The notes under the pieces were generated by a model. It made no database searches and was not told the origin of the DNA. It saw nothing but the letters and a program-made list of their open reading frames with translations. Below are positions 31,126-43,624 of a stretch of 64,000 bases of DNA, piece after piece (the first letter of the stretch is position 1; every line of letters starts with the position of its first letter). Source of the stretch: Aedes albopictus. Its lineage: Eukaryota > Arthropoda > Insecta > Diptera > Culicidae. The translations under genes and the position numbers were made by a program. Location of the stretch: positions 347,810,505 through 347,874,504 of the forward strand of contig NC_085137.1 of NCBI RefSeq assembly GCF_035046485.1. Reading direction: 5' to 3'.

Positions 31126-32290
31126 CCCAAGTAACCAGTAAGCATTTAAAATAGCATTCCTTCACCATTATAGTAGTCCTTAGGACAAGGCATATAATGC
31201 TAATTGACCGTATATGCGCCTATAGTGCTACCCCACAGCAGGTTTTGGCAAAATAACGGGCTGTCTGAGTGCAGCACCTTCAGGAACGTCGTATCAAAAT
31301 GTCAAAAAAGCGTAACGCCTCGTCGAGCAAAACAAAACAAAAATAGATTTACGTCTGCTTCTCGCTCTCTCAGCGTTCCCGCTTCCTCGTTCTTGCACAC
31401 TCCAGCTGATGTTAGGTGGTATTTTTTTGCATGTTTTAGCAGTTATTGGTGTTTGAACTTACGATCCGGAGATTACTCAATCATGTTTGCTGCTCAAGTT
31501 TCTGCTCCACGCTCCAGGATATGCTACCGCTGTTTCGATGTCGTACGCTGATTTTACCCCCAATATAAAGAATGATCTGAAACTGAAAATAGCTTCAGTT
31601 CCAACACCCAAAACACGTTTTCAAACAAATAGATATTCCATTTTGTAAACAGCACTTTCGTTCCCTCTCTGATCTATAGGGTAATTTGCCAATTGTTGCA
31701 CGGCTAAAAATTCGCCAATTATTGCACACCCCATAAGAAAAGCATGGAATGTGCAACAATAGGCGAGTTTTTAGCCGTGCAACAATTGGAAAATTACCCT
31801 AGCATATGATTTCCTCTTGCGAATAATCTTATGATCCGCCAAAGCATCCACCAATTCGGTACGTATGTTCCGACGAAATGAGAAATGATAATGGCCATGT
31901 TCCCAAACCAAATCAGCTGCAGCAATGTTTTCTGCTGAGCCTTTGAGTGAGTAAGGGAAAACGAATAAGCAGCTCATATGTGCTAACTTGTCAACAGAGG
32001 CATAAACCTTGTAAAAGAGAGACAGCATGAGCTGTCAAACACATAACATATCCCTCATACTCTTTGCTCTTAGCATTTGAAGAGCAGTTGAAAGGCATTT
32101 TGAATGCTTCCGAGCAAAAACACCTCAAGCAGTTGAAATGCTAATTAACGGCCAAAAGCTTTTGAGTAGCACAGCTTATGCTAATTCAAGGCAGCTATGC
32201 ATCCGAACTGCTTTTGTAGGGCAGGAAGCAGTTGAAATGCTTATTACGGTCTACTGTACGGCTTATTCAAATGCTTAGTGGTTACCTGGG
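31126..32290. mobile_element. CCCARGTAACCA-ended TIR element
   Basis: 1,165 bp with ends CCCAAGTAACCAGTAAGCAT and (inverted) CCCAGGTAACCACTAAGCAT. Near the right end AGCAGTTGAAATGC-like motifs repeat. A smaller TA-flanked palindrome is nested at 31679-31799. Open frames of 85-115 codons inside have no recognisable domain. Confidence 0.75.
31679..31799. mobile_element. TA-flanked palindromic MITE (GGGTAATTTGCC)
   Basis: 121 bp, inverted ends GGGTAATTTGCCAATTGTTG, flanked by TA at 31677-31678 and 31800-31801. Noncoding. Confidence 0.9.
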
Positions 32291-32760
32291 GAGTTTCTAA
32301 GTAATCCTTATAGATATTTTTTGTAGAGGTCTCTATATAAATTTCTGTAATAAACTCTGGAAAATTTCTGAAGAAAATCATTGAAGGTCTCCTGGACAAA
32401 CACTGTAAAGAAGAAGTATTGAGAAATCGAGTTATGAAGAATTTTCAAAGAAATATGCAGACGAATTTCTGAAGGTATCTTTGAAGAATATTTACAAATT
32501 TTTCCTTGAAAGAATATCTACCGAATATTCTTAAGGAAACTGTGGAAAATTAATCATATCCTTGGGGAAATATTCTGAGGAATCTTTTTAATAATTTCTG
32601 TATTAATTCCAAAATAACTTCCTGAATTTCTTAGGGAATAAAAGAAAAAAATGAATGCGAAGAAAATCTTCGAAAGTAACCTTCAGACATTATATTATAT
32701 AAATATATAGGAATTTTTTGAAACAAAAATTACTGTAATTTTGAAAGCATTTTGATTTTG
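32291..32760. repeat. Degenerate 12-bp satellite, block 7
   Basis: Strongly diverged GAAATTTCTGAAG-type units. Confidence 0.5.
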
Positions 32761-34607
32761 CTGTGTTCATTAAAAAAGCTAAACTAGTTATGAAAATAAA
32801 ATGGTAGATTAGTTCCCAGGTAACATTATGGTAAATAATAAAAATAAACTAGAATAAGCTAAAGAAATTTGAGAATACGGAAAACTAATGAACATATTGC
32901 CAATCTTAGATACTGAAAATAGTGAAACCTTGATGACATACAAGAACACAATAGCATCATCCTATTTTACTCTATCCTTAGGCCTCTGAGGCTGGCGCTC
33001 TTGGCGGGGGCCAACCTGGCCAATCGCACGCTACGGCTCTGTCCATCATGAGAGGACCAGAGTGACTCTTGTCTGGCGGTCTTTGTTATCGTCTGACCCG
33101 TGGAAGCATTTGTGGGCGAATTCCGGCGCACAATTTCGTTGAAGAAAACTAATTTTCTTCTATTGCTCATGAACAAGTTTTTGAAGAAATGCGCCTTTAG
33201 AACTGTGATGGACGCTTCTTCTGTCGATACGTAATTGGAAAAAGTTGATACAGAATACGATCATTTTTGCAGATTTGAGCTGCGGTCTGGTATCTGTTAT
33301 TCTTTCACTGTGCAAACATTCTTCAGCCTTCAATCGTCGTTCTGTGATCTAGTACTCACTCATTAATGTATTCAGCACATGCAGCACAAAACAGGACATC
33401 CAAGCTTCCCCCAGTCGATACCGTTATCAGTCTTTCCTTTCCACCATCATCAATAGGTATTCCTCCCACCCGTGATTGGCCGTAATCGCCATAATAAGCG
33501 TTAACATCATTATCATTTTATTGCTTTGTTCTATCTAGCTACTTCATTTGGCGGGGAAGCGACGAGCCGACAGGTGGCTTCTAGCCTTCTAGCCAGTGTG
33601 CACGCAACCACCACGACTAATACATTAATGTCCACCACCACCACCACCACCACCAGTAGCTTTATCAAAGTCGGGCTTTCCAGGGCCCAGCTGTTTGTTA
33701 TCAAAAGGGGCTCGATTTGATGCGAACACCGCACGGGTAAATTATGCCTAGACCAACACTAGCCAAGCGAAGGTTTGTGGGGTTGGCTACTACTGTGAAA
33801 CGGGAGGCCCGGGTAAAAATAAGACCTTCCGGACTCGGTCTGCCTAATTTGTTAAAGTTCAATGAGCTCACTGGCTCCTCCGGATTATAAATTTACTCTG
33901 CCCTCTGCCATGGCGAGTCAAAGGTTGATTTCATTGTGTTGGTATTCTATGGGGTGGGGGTCCCGAATAGATTATTAAAATGGAAGCACTTCCCTGAGGC
34001 TTTGCTAATGGGGCTGTATTTGCAGATAAAACCCACTCATAGATTAAATTGGTCGAAATTTGCGTTAAGTATATTAAATAGGGAAGAATGCTTTCCAACC
34101 TTCAGCAGTAAGAAATATCGCTTCTAAGTAGGATGAAACTGTTGGTTTCTGGAGAGGATTTGAATCTCGGTACAATATAGATTGGTATGATTTACCTTCT
34201 TCTCGTCGTATCTCCATCAAGAATTCGTGGCATCAAATAATCCCCTAAATTTTCACACCCTGCTCATCAAGCAATTCAAAACGAACTCATTCAAGCGTTA
34301 TAGATGGAAAAACTTTTCAACATGTGATGTGGGTGTTGCACAGGCGACGAACATTGATTGGAATTAAAAGTTTCCCAAATCTGATTCGGATTAGTTTGGT
34401 TTCCAAAGTTGCAGTGACGAAACTTCCATAATTAAGTTCGAAAAGACAGTCAAACGGTTTGATGATAGTGAATGACTTGAAGTTTTCAATTTTCAAGATA
34501 GAGATATATTTTATATAAAGATAAAGTGCGTGCACAAGATAATACAAGAAGACTCCAACTGTCTTATGAAAGATTAATTACATGAAGCTTTTCACCTTTT
34601 CCAAATA
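32761..34607. other. Longest stretch with few recognised repeats
   Basis: Contains the short hairpin at 33113-33205 (related to 23639-23748) and an (ACC)n microsatellite at about 33,630-33,655. The rest has no identified repeat family, more balanced base composition around 33,360-33,950, and no supported ORF. It may be single-copy host DNA. Confidence 0.4.
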
Positions 34608-34611
34608 TTAA

Positions 34612-34726
34612 ACCTTCAGCGCGCGCGCTGTTGTGAAAAGTACAACACTACCAAAAAACCTCGCTTTTCGTATACAGCGCGAGCGCGGTGCAGTTTCGGT
34701 TACTTGATGGCGCGCGTCCTGGAAGG
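34612..34726. mobile_element. TTAA-flanked GC-rich MITE
   Basis: 115 bp with ends ACCTTCAGCGCGCGC and (inverted) ACCTTCCAGGACGCGCGC, flanked by TTAA at 34608-34611 and 34727-34730. Noticeably richer in CpG than its surroundings. Confidence 0.8.
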
Positions 34727-35156
34727 TTAAGGAAGACTGCTGGCTATTTCATAAAGATGAGCGGCGGGAATCGTTTCCATTTAGCGTTAAAACTTTATAA
34801 TTAACACTGTGTTCGGTTTTTACCTGTTCTCTTCTTTAAGATTCTGTCAATCATGCAAAATATAAAAAAAAACTTGTTTTCATATTATTATTTTAAAACA
34901 TAACTTAACCCTCTAATCTGGAGTTTATTGGGCCCCAGTGCCACTTAGATGTGGTCGCAAAAAAGTCTGGATTGACAAATCGGCTCACAGTACCTTCAAA
35001 CTGTACCGCGATAAGTTATTTATGCAAAAACAGCAATAGTTTCTTGGCGTACTATGAATGCTTTTTCATTTCAAAGTACCAAACTCTGTAGCACACAACG
35101 AGCCATTTTACGAAGTGACAACAATGTTGATGATGATATTGACTTTCACGGGTTAA

Positions 35157-35379
35157 GGTTGCAGGATTCGTCATTGATATAATCGTCATCATTGAAAATT
35201 CAAAAGCAGTTTTCTCGTTCAAAAATGAAAATTTCGCTTTGAAAATGCATTCACTGTACTCCATTCTCCACTTACAATACAGTGAATACATTTTCACTGG
35301 GAAATTTTCGGTTTTGGACGCGAAAACTGCTTTGGAATTTTTAATGATGACGATTATATCAATGACGAATCCTTCAACC
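35157..35379. mobile_element. TTAA-flanked palindromic element
   Basis: 223 bp; arms begin GGTTGCAGGATTCGTCATTG and run about 105 bp, flanked by TTAA at 35153-35156 and 35380-35383. A partial relative lies at about 40,190-40,350. Confidence 0.85.
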
Positions 35380-35528
35380 TTAAGACGCTACCTCCTGTCA
35401 AATTTTCATTCATAAAATCGGCTCATAAAATGGACTACACGCCTAAACGACTGGTAACGCTCATCGCACGGTCACGAAAAAATAAATCCTGTTCGAAATT
35501 ATCTCTCCAGGGGATTTTTTTTTATTAC

Positions 35529-36799
35529 CGTACGGGTTTGGGTCGAAGAGTCTCAGATTTTCATGAAACTTTTTCCACAGGCAGGGCTCATAGATAAATG
35601 AATTAAAAAAACGGTAAAAATTAGGGTCACCTATTTTCCCGGAAAACTCAGATGGAAATTTCTTGTTTTTCCCTGACACTACTTACTTTGAAAACTCATA
35701 ACTCAAGAACGAAGCACCGTAGAAACAAAGTTTTTTTTTCATAAAAAATGAAAGCAAATTTTCGCAAAAAATAAAAAAAATATATGAACTGGACAAAGTT
35801 TTCCACAGTTAATAAAATTTGTAAAAAAAAAAGCCGAAAAAACTATGCCCGAACTTGTAGAAAATTATCTGAAAAATACTTTTGAGAAGGTTATTTTATA
35901 AAGCTTTAGTTGCTGAAATTTTTGGAATGTCTTAGTTTGTAAGTTATGGCCAATTTTGTTTAATTGTCCAAATGTGCCATATATGCCCTTTTCTGAAAAA
36001 CCATAACTCAAGAACGAAGCACCGTAGAAACCAAGTTTTTTTTCAGAAAATGAAAGCAAATTTTCTCAGGAATCGAAAAGCAAATATGAAGTGGAAAAAG
36101 TTTTCACAAAATTTTCCACAGTTGAGAAAATTCAACAAGAAAAGCCGGGTAAACTATGTCCGAACTCGCGGAAAATTTTCGGCTTTTCTTTACAAATTTT
36201 CTCAATTGTGGAAAATTTCGTGGAAAACTTCTTCCATTTCATTTTTTTTTTTGATTTTTGAGGAAATTTGCTTACATTTTCTTAAAAAAATACTTTGTCT
36301 CTACGATGCTTCGTTCTTGAATCATTATTTTTCAAAAAAAAGGCTTATATGGCACATTTGAACATTTTTAAACAAAAATGACCATAACTCACAAACGAAA
36401 AAAAGTGCATTCCAAAAATTTGAATTTTGTGAAATAATCTTCTCAATTTTTTTTTAATTTTCCACGAGTTCGGGCATAGTTTTCCGGCTTTTCTTTACAA
36501 ATTTTTTCAACTGTGGAAAATTTTGTGAAAAACATTGTCCAGCTCATGTTTTTTTTTATTTTTGAAAAAAAATGCTTTCATTTTCAAAAAAAAAAACTTG
36601 TTTTCTACAATGCTTCGTTCTTGAGTTATGATTTTTCAAAGTAAATAGTGTCAGGGAAAAACAAGAAATTTCCACCTGAGTTTTCCGGCAAAATAGGCGA
36701 CCCTGAATTTTCCTCAATTTTTTTATTCATTTATCCATGAGCCCTGCCTATGGAAAAAGTTTCATGCAAATCTGAGTCCCTTCGGCCCAATTTGTACGA
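35529..36799. mobile_element. Fold-back element with duplicated inner arms
   Basis: The outer inverted arms carry GAGTCTCAGATTTTCATG and its inverse. Inside, a block containing CTCAAGAACGAAGCA occurs twice direct (about 35,706 and 36,006) and twice inverted (about 36,308 and 36,612), so each arm is itself duplicated. Very AT-rich centre. Noncoding. Confidence 0.8.
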
Positions 36800-36829
36800 T
36801 ATTTAAAAAAAAAATGCCTTGCATCCAGG

Positions 36830-37110
36830 ATTTCTTTATGGATGTTTTTCAAAAATTCGAACTGAGATTTAGGAATTTCTTCAGGATTACCTCAGTATGC
36901 CAGAATGTTGCAGATTCTAAGAAAATCTCATCAATAATTGCCCCTTTACGGATACCTCCAGGAATTCCTCCCGTAAGTTCTGAAGAAACTTCTTCCGGGC
37001 ATTATTTCAGAAATAAATACAAGTAGCCTTCAGTCATTCCTCCAAGCATTTTGGAAATCCTTCCGGAAATTATTCCCGAGATCGCTTCAAGCATTTCACC
37101 ATCCATTCAA
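36830..37110. repeat. Degenerate 12-bp satellite, block 8
   Basis: Diverged AGGAATTCCTCC units. Confidence 0.5.
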
Positions 37111-37172
37111 CTAGTAAGGGCCTGTCTTTAAACTACAATGACTCGGAGAGGGGGACGGAAGGGTCTGTCTGC

Positions 37173-37430
37173 CCGAGCAGAAGAGAATACAAATATCATG
37201 TAAAGAACAACCTGTGCTCCAATATTTTCAATTGTTATTATTTCATTATTCTATAAAATGTTTTGAGAACATGACAATAACAATTGGAGGTATTTGAGCA
37301 GAGTTTGGTATTGATATGGTATTTGTTGATTAAGCAGTGAAATAACTGAATAACATGTTTATGTACTACATCATGGAGCTATCGAATAGATGCACAATTT
37401 AATAACAAAACATCTCATTGCGCAATGGTC
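37173..37430. mobile_element. CCCGAGCAG element, one end only
   Basis: A single terminus CCCGAGCAGAAGAGAATAC with ATAACAA-rich interior, related to the elements at 38050 and 58328. No right terminus found. Confidence 0.5.
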
Positions 37431-37644
37431 CACGAACCAGATTTACGAGGAAAGGTGCATTCAGCGCCTTTAAATGATTTTCTAGATTAATATGGTCTTC
37501 TACAAAGTTGTTCCTAAAAATAAGGCCCTCTTTTCAATATACATGAAAATTAGGGTGGTCCATATTTTCAAAGAAATTGGGAACCAAACTTTTTTATTTG
37601 CAACAATAACTATATACATTCTTCGGAATAGTTGTAGATTAGGG

Positions 37645-39655
37645 TGGCCCACACTTATATGAAAAATAAAAAAATCTAAAAATACCAAGTCTTACCTCCT
37701 AAATCAGTTGTTTTGGACTCCCAGAAGCTATGTTCAAAATTTGAGCAAAATCGGTTGACCCTAAGGGGGCGCTCAAAACGCTTGAAGTTTGTATGGGAAA
37801 ACTTGGCCAAATGTATGCAGAAATTTTAAGTTTTCGAATTTTGCCGCCAGGTGGCGCTGTAAGCATTCAATAATCAAACCCTTTGGTATTATTGTAGGTG
37901 ACTATATGCCAGAGAACTTTGTCGAAGACCGCGAAGTGATCCGACGGCTGTGAAAAAAGTTATACCCTAGGCAAAGTGAGGCAAAGTATTGAGATTTCAT
38001 TATTGATATTATTCCTTTACATGTATTGGAAAAATAACAATAAAGTTTACCCGAGCAGAAGGAAATAACAACAGCATAAGGAGCTGTGTTATTTTGGTAA
38101 AATAACTGAATAATTGAATCGATTACTTTTAAGTTAATCGATTAATGTCATGTTATAAACTTGTCTGTCATAAGCGGCAAAATAACAAATATCATAACAA
38201 AAAAATGTTCTTGGAAAACAATTTTAATAACTTGTTTTGTTTGTTTCAATAACAACTTAATAACAGTGAATTTGGAGAATATACCAATATACTATAACTG
38301 TTACTCCAAATACTTTCCAAGAAATTTCTGTGGAAGTTCCAATTAATATTCAATAAGAAAACCCCTAGAAATTCTGTCCTTGTCCGAAAAAAAATTGGTT
38401 ACATTTCTTAAACAAATATAGCAATACATGCAAGAGAATTGCTGAAGTTTTGATATTAATATGTTATTGATAATAATTGAAAAGCAAAATTTGTTATAAT
38501 ATCAAAATCGTAACTAAGTAAATTATGATAAAACAAATCACTTTGTCTCAAAAACCCACCAATAACACGAGTAACAATACTTTAAATGTTCGGAAATACT
38601 ACATTCAGTTTTCAATTCATTCTAAGAGAATGTAAAAGAAAAAAGCTTCCAGAAATTTCCCCGAGAATTCTTCCACAAAATCATTCACAGATTTTCAAAG
38701 ACTCCTCTAGAAATTCCTCCAGAATTATGAACAGAATCCCTTAAAGGATTTCTTTCGTGATGATGTGCACCGAATTTCATCTTAAGATTTCTCAGAAAAC
38801 TTCTTTGAGAATTTCCCCAGGAGTTTTTCAAAAGTTTTTACAAAGAATTCGAATAATTGCGCAGAAGAGTTTTTAAGAAGATTGCGCCAGGAGCTGTTTC
38901 GAAGACTTCTCCAGGGTATCGAAGGGTTCTTCCAGAACTTCCAAGTTTTTTTTCCGAATATTATTTAAGGAATTTTCATTCGTTCAGAAATTTCCGTCCT
39001 AACTGAATACAAAAATGAAATAAAACAAGAGGACAGGTCATTATTATCGAATTGTTGCTTTGATTTCAAAACTTGTTACTGTTGTGCTATTGTTGATGAG
39101 TTGATCAATAGTACAACAATAACAAAACTTGTACTTTAGCAAAACAAGTTATTGAAATGTAATTGAGTGAATGTATATCAATGAGATTGATGAGATTGTC
39201 CTACAAAATTTGTTATTGAAAACCTATACCTTGATAATTAAATAATAACAATACAAGATATAAAAACAGATTATGTGATTTCGTAGTTATTAATGTGATA
39301 TTCTCCTCTACTCGGGTATCCTTTCTTTTCCTACGGTATAACTTTTTTCACAGACGTTGGATCACTTTGCGGTCTTCGATAAAGTTGTTTTGCATATACT
39401 CACCTACAATAATACCAAAGGGATTGATTATTGTACGCTTCCAGCACCACCTAGTGGTAAAATTCGAAAACTTAAAATTTCTGCATACATTTGGCCAAGT
39501 TTTCCCATACAAACTTCAAGCGTTTTGAGCACCCCCTTAGGCTCAACCGATTTTGCTCAAATTTTGAACGTAGCTTCTGAGAGTCCGAAACAACTGATTG
39601 AAAAGGTAAGACTTGGCATTTTTCGAAATTTTTGTTTTTCATATAAGTGTGGGCC
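37645..39655. mobile_element. Fold-back element split by a CCCGAGC element
   Basis: Arms 37645-37972 and 39330-39655 are inverted copies (for example CTTGAAGTTTGTATGGGAAA and its inverse; TTTGGTATTATTGTAGGTGA). The DNA between is almost entirely the CCCGAGC element. Confidence 0.85.
38050..39316. mobile_element. CCCGAGCAG-ended TIR element, copy A
   Basis: 1,267 bp, left CCCGAGCAGAAGGAAATAAC, right end inverted CCCGAGTAGAGGAGAATATC; flanked by TA on both sides. The interior is rich in AATAACA. Part of it (about 38,620-38,990) is diverged satellite, absent from copy B. Confidence 0.85.
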
Positions 39656-39911
39656 ACCTTATTGTAGATCTATCAATTTTGAGCAAGTTTGCTGAAGGCA
39701 CTTGTTATGTAGCTTTAAAATTGACCGATCTAGCGGTATTTTTATGAATAAGCTTAGGGTAGTTGAAGCCCCCAGGCGCAAGGTTGTCCCTGAGAAAATT
39801 ATCGGCCTCATTGAAGCACAGTACAAGGCATTTTCGTGCAGGGTGCTGCACAACGGTCCCATCCCATCCGGGTCATTGCTGGAGCTTTCGATTGTAACCA
39901 GATTCTATGAA

Positions 39912-40421
39912 CACTACGAAAAAATCAAAAATAACCCGTGATGTAAATTTATTGCACAGAACCTAAAAAAATTAATGATGCAAATTTTTAAATCTTCTGA
40001 CTTAATAATACGTCATTCTTTTAAAACTGAGTTCGATGTGACGTAAACAATTTGTGAATCGCGCATCATTACGTTTCATATGACTAAATATTCAGTTAAA
40101 TGTGTCAGAAAATTACGTCACTTGGACATTTAAGGGTCAAGCATCCGTCATAATTTTTCGGAAAATAAAAAGCAGATTTCTCTCTGTATATCGCAACATC
40201 GACCATGAAAATATATTCACTGCATTCTATTCCTCATGTGGAGAACAGTGAATATATTTTCATAGCAAAGACTTTTGTTTTGAACGAAAAAAACTGCTTT
40301 CAAATATTTGATGATGACGATTATTTCAATGACGAATTGTTCAACGTTAAATTTGCGTCTTATGTGTTGCTTGAATATGTGCATCCAGAGTGACGGAAAT
40401 TTACATGATTTTTTCTAAGTG
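39912..40421. mobile_element. CACTTAG-ended element, copy 2
   Basis: 510 bp, ends CACTACGAAAAAATC and (inverted) CACTTAGAAAAAATCATG, relative of 20772-21042. It contains a partial copy of the TTAA palindrome family near 40,190-40,350. Confidence 0.75.
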
Positions 40422-40748
40422 TGTGCCTTCTCCCAAAATTTGAGTTCATTTGGTTGAAAATTGAGACTGCACAATCCCTTCAAAGTTTGTATGGAAATTA
40501 CTATGGGAAAACGATGTTTTTCATTAAATCGACCGTAGCATTTTCCCAAGTTCCTGAGATGGTTAGTTGACTCCTGGTACTGATAGGCTACTCTATCAGC
40601 TACAACTTTGCCGAAGGCTGCATTCAAATCGCATGTCTCATTAGTTAGTTACCGATTTTTATCCATAATCGAAACCTTTACTCATGATGGTTAAACTATA
40701 TGGTGGGCATCACTGCATTTTGCAGTGAAACAATGCGGTCTTCGGCAA

Positions 40749-41140
40749 CCCGAGCAGAGTCTAACAACAAAATTTTAGCAAATCGAAAACTCGATTTGTA
40801 TTCAGCAGCAAGTTGATATCACAATTTGATATTAGTTGGTCTTGACTAAATTTGATTTCAAACTTAGATTTCGTTTTGCTGTCACTTCAAACTATTGTCA
40901 AAAATAAGTTTTTAAGTTATTTCAAAAGTTTTAGGCAACCTTGTATAATAACTCTAAGAATATACCATTAGTGTAATTATAATATAGCATTTATTGTTTT
41001 TAACTTGCTGTTACGGGAACATTTTTCTGCTCTCATTTTGATGTTTTAACCGTTCAAACGATCAAAACGACAACAACCTGTGTTATCATAATTCACAACA
41101 TCAAAATTAGTTTTCAATTTGCTGTTAGACTTTGCTCGGG
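40749..41140. mobile_element. CCCGAGCA-ended TIR element, short family
   Basis: 392 bp, ends CCCGAGCAGAGTCTAACAAC and (inverted) CCCGAGCAAAGTCTAACAGC, flanked by AA. The opposite arm of the host fold-back near 40,600 shows the unoccupied TCGGCAAAGTTGT site, which supports a 2-bp duplication. Confidence 0.88.
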
Positions 41141-41936
41141 AAAGTTGTGGCTGAAAGAGTAGCCTAGGAAAACCAAGAGTCAACTAACCCTGTGCAGTAC
41201 TAATTGCCAACCAAATGAGCTCAAATTTTGGGGGAAGGCAAAGAATCTGGTTACAATTCGAATAAGCGGCTAGGATGCTAGAATGTATCCTATCACCGCT
41301 ATTGTGCTTCATCGTAATCGACGAGATCCTGGTAAGTGATATTGATCTTGAACTACATCGTGGGTTACTGTTACAGCCCATTACCATGGATCACCTAAAT
41401 GACTTCGAACTGGCTGATGACGTTGCTCTCCTAGCTCAACGGTGCTCTGATATGCAGAGCAAGCTCGATGATCTCGCCGATCGCTCCTCAATGGCAGGTC
41501 TTACCATCAACGTCAACAAGACCAAATCGTTGGTTGTAAACACAGTCAACCCTTCCAGTTTTACGGTAGCTGGGCAGATCGTTGAAACCTTCCAATATCG
41601 TGGTAGCCAAATGGCATCCGATGGTGGCAGGAAGATCGACATAGGTGCACGGATCAAGAAGGCGAGGGCTGTCTTGGCGAGTGAAAAAAATGGTGTGTTA
41701 TCAGCGGAGAACACCAAAGCAACACACATGGTGGACTCACAATTGAATCTTCAACATGGAGCTCCATCGTCGATGTCATCAAAAGTCGATATCGACAGAA
41801 ATTCAAGAGCGAAAGTGGAGGTGGGTCGGCCACACTCTACGCAGGGGCGGGAACGAAATTTGCAAACAAGGGTTATATTGGAACCCAGCATAACATCGCA
41901 GCAATAGCAGACCCAGAGGCTCATGGCGGTCCGGCA

Positions 41937-42430
41937 TGGCAATCCCTTGAAGTGTCAAAAGGAATCCCTGAAGGAATCTTGGAAGGATTTCCTGGAGGAA
42001 ACTTTAAGGAATTCCAGAAGAGACTCCAGAGGGAACTTCTGAAAGAAACCCAAAAAGAATCTAAGATAGAACTCCCCGAGAAATCACAGAAAGAATTTCT
42101 AGAATAATTATATGGGACAACCGCGGAAAAAAATCTAGAGGAATTTAAGGATAAATTACGATGGTAACTCCAAAGCAATTTCTGGAGAAATTTTGGGATT
42201 TTTAATCTCAGAAGGTATTCCTTACCAGAAAAAAATCTCTGGTAGAATCTTGGGAGTACTTCCTAAAGGAATTCTGACAAGAGCTCTTGAAAGAATTACC
42301 AGACAGAACCTTTTAGGAAATTCCTAGAACAACCTCACAGTGAACTTCTAAGGGGATTCCTGGAACAAATCACGAAGAATTTCTTTGAAGAATCCCGGAT
42401 GGAATTCCGGTAAAATCCCAGAAGGATCTT
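41937..42430. repeat. Degenerate 12-bp satellite, block 9 (reverse phase)
   Basis: Units read as AAGGAATCCCTG/GGAATTCCAG, the inverse orientation of the main array. Confidence 0.65.
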
Positions 42431-43624
42431 CTGAAGGGGAGCCGCCGTGTCGTTATCAAGTCATAAATCAGCACATTTTCCCACGCACACTAACGCAACG
42501 TTTTTAATCGAGAAATTTTTCTAGGTTCAAAAGACGATGACATTTTTCTAAGTCCGAATCGTAAACAACTAGGCCACGAAACGTCAAAAACATAGAAAAA
42601 ATATTCCGTAGCGACTTATAGTGCCCTATTCGAAAGCTCAGACACACCAGCTGACAAATGAGAACAGCCTACGATGCACCGATTTTGCCCAGGGAGCTGG
42701 AAATTCTCTATACATAATAAACCAATATTATTTTACAGATTAATTGACATCAATTTCTGCTGTGCATAATTAACATCATACATGTCAAGTGTTCATTAAA
42801 ATTCCATTATTGTACTACTGGAAGCCAAATCCTCGACTCAAGTGCCTCAACCATGCCATTGTGCTATTGTACCAAGCTGTTGGCATGAGGACGCAATCAT
42901 CTCGTTCAGTCTGAATAGTCATTCCTCGAAACAGTTAGATATCTCTTGGAACCGTCTTTCAACCTGAGACGAGATTGTTTTGTGTAAGATTTCGTAATAA
43001 TGTTTATTGAACCGATTTCAAGTTGGTACGTTTCGCTCTTGGCGGCAACACACGTCCGTCCACCGAGTTCAAACAATCGTTCACGTAAAGGTAGACCGAG
43101 AGAAAATACCACAAATTGCGTTGGATTACCACTTTCACTCACAAACGTCCCTGAATAGGCACAGGTCTCGATTGTGGGAGGACACCACCCACCCGGCAAA
43201 ATATGTGACACCTGATTTCCATTTCCTGACAGGATGTGGCTGGTGGCGGCAGCGACCTTGCCTCAACAATAAAAGGAGGCTCAACCATAGAAAGTACACT
43301 TATTTACGCCCTTCAGTAGCGCGTTCCTATGGGAAGTTAATCAGGACTTTCAAACACGACAAACAACATGCCACTTACACATAGGTACACTTTTTGACGA
43401 CTGGGGGTAGATCAACGGGACAGTGCACAGTGGGTCTATAACTGCGAATACGAAGGAAAGATTGCCTGACTTATGATGAAATTTAAGCGGGATGGGCGCC
43501 CGATATGTGAATATGTAAATCGACATTGTAGTTTTGAGTAATCAAAATGACTGTTTTAGATTTGTTCATAGTTTCGTAAACTAAACTATATGAGTACAAA
43601 CAATTAATCCAGGATTTTTTTCCA
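42431..43624. other. Spacer, possibly single-copy
   Basis: No repeat family recognised. Overlapping open frames of 101 codons (minus, 42906-43211) and 125 codons (plus, 43007-43384) have no domain that I can identify. Not called as genes. Confidence 0.35.

Larger units (their letters stand above)
39880..41268. mobile_element. Fold-back element with two nested insertions
   Basis: The left arm (ATTGTAACCAGATTCT, then TTCTCCCAAAATTTGAGTTC to about 40,745) pairs with the right arm (41,141-41,262). Insertions: the CACT-ended element at 39912-40421 and the CCCGAGC element at 40749-41140. It interrupts NLTR-B polymerase. Confidence 0.8.
39760..41935 (+). pseudogene. NLTR-B reverse transcriptase fragment with fold-back insertion
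   Basis: KIIGLIEAQYKAFSCRVLHNG (to about 39,880) and, after a fold-back at about 39,880-41,268, ECILSPLL...IVIDEILV, then HLNDFELADDVALLAQR (catalytic ADD intact), LDDLADRSSMAGLTINVNKTKS, and a C-terminal tail to 41,935. A 210-codon frame remains open at 41275-41907. This is the best-preserved copy of the family in the window; clade not assigned. Confidence 0.8.

Noticed and set aside
31204..31551. 115-codon ORF inside the CCCARGTAACCA element as a possible transposase
   Set aside because: No catalytic motif, no DNA-binding motif, and Ser/Arg-rich composition typical of chance frames.
38050..39316. CCCGAGCAG elements as LTRs or solo LTRs
   Set aside because: Termini are inverted rather than TG...CA direct ends, and the flanking duplication is 2 bp rather than 4-6 bp.
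42906..43384. Overlapping frames of 101 (minus) and 125 (plus) codons in a low-repeat stretch
   Set aside because: Opposite-strand overlap without domain evidence; kept only as a possible single-copy spacer.
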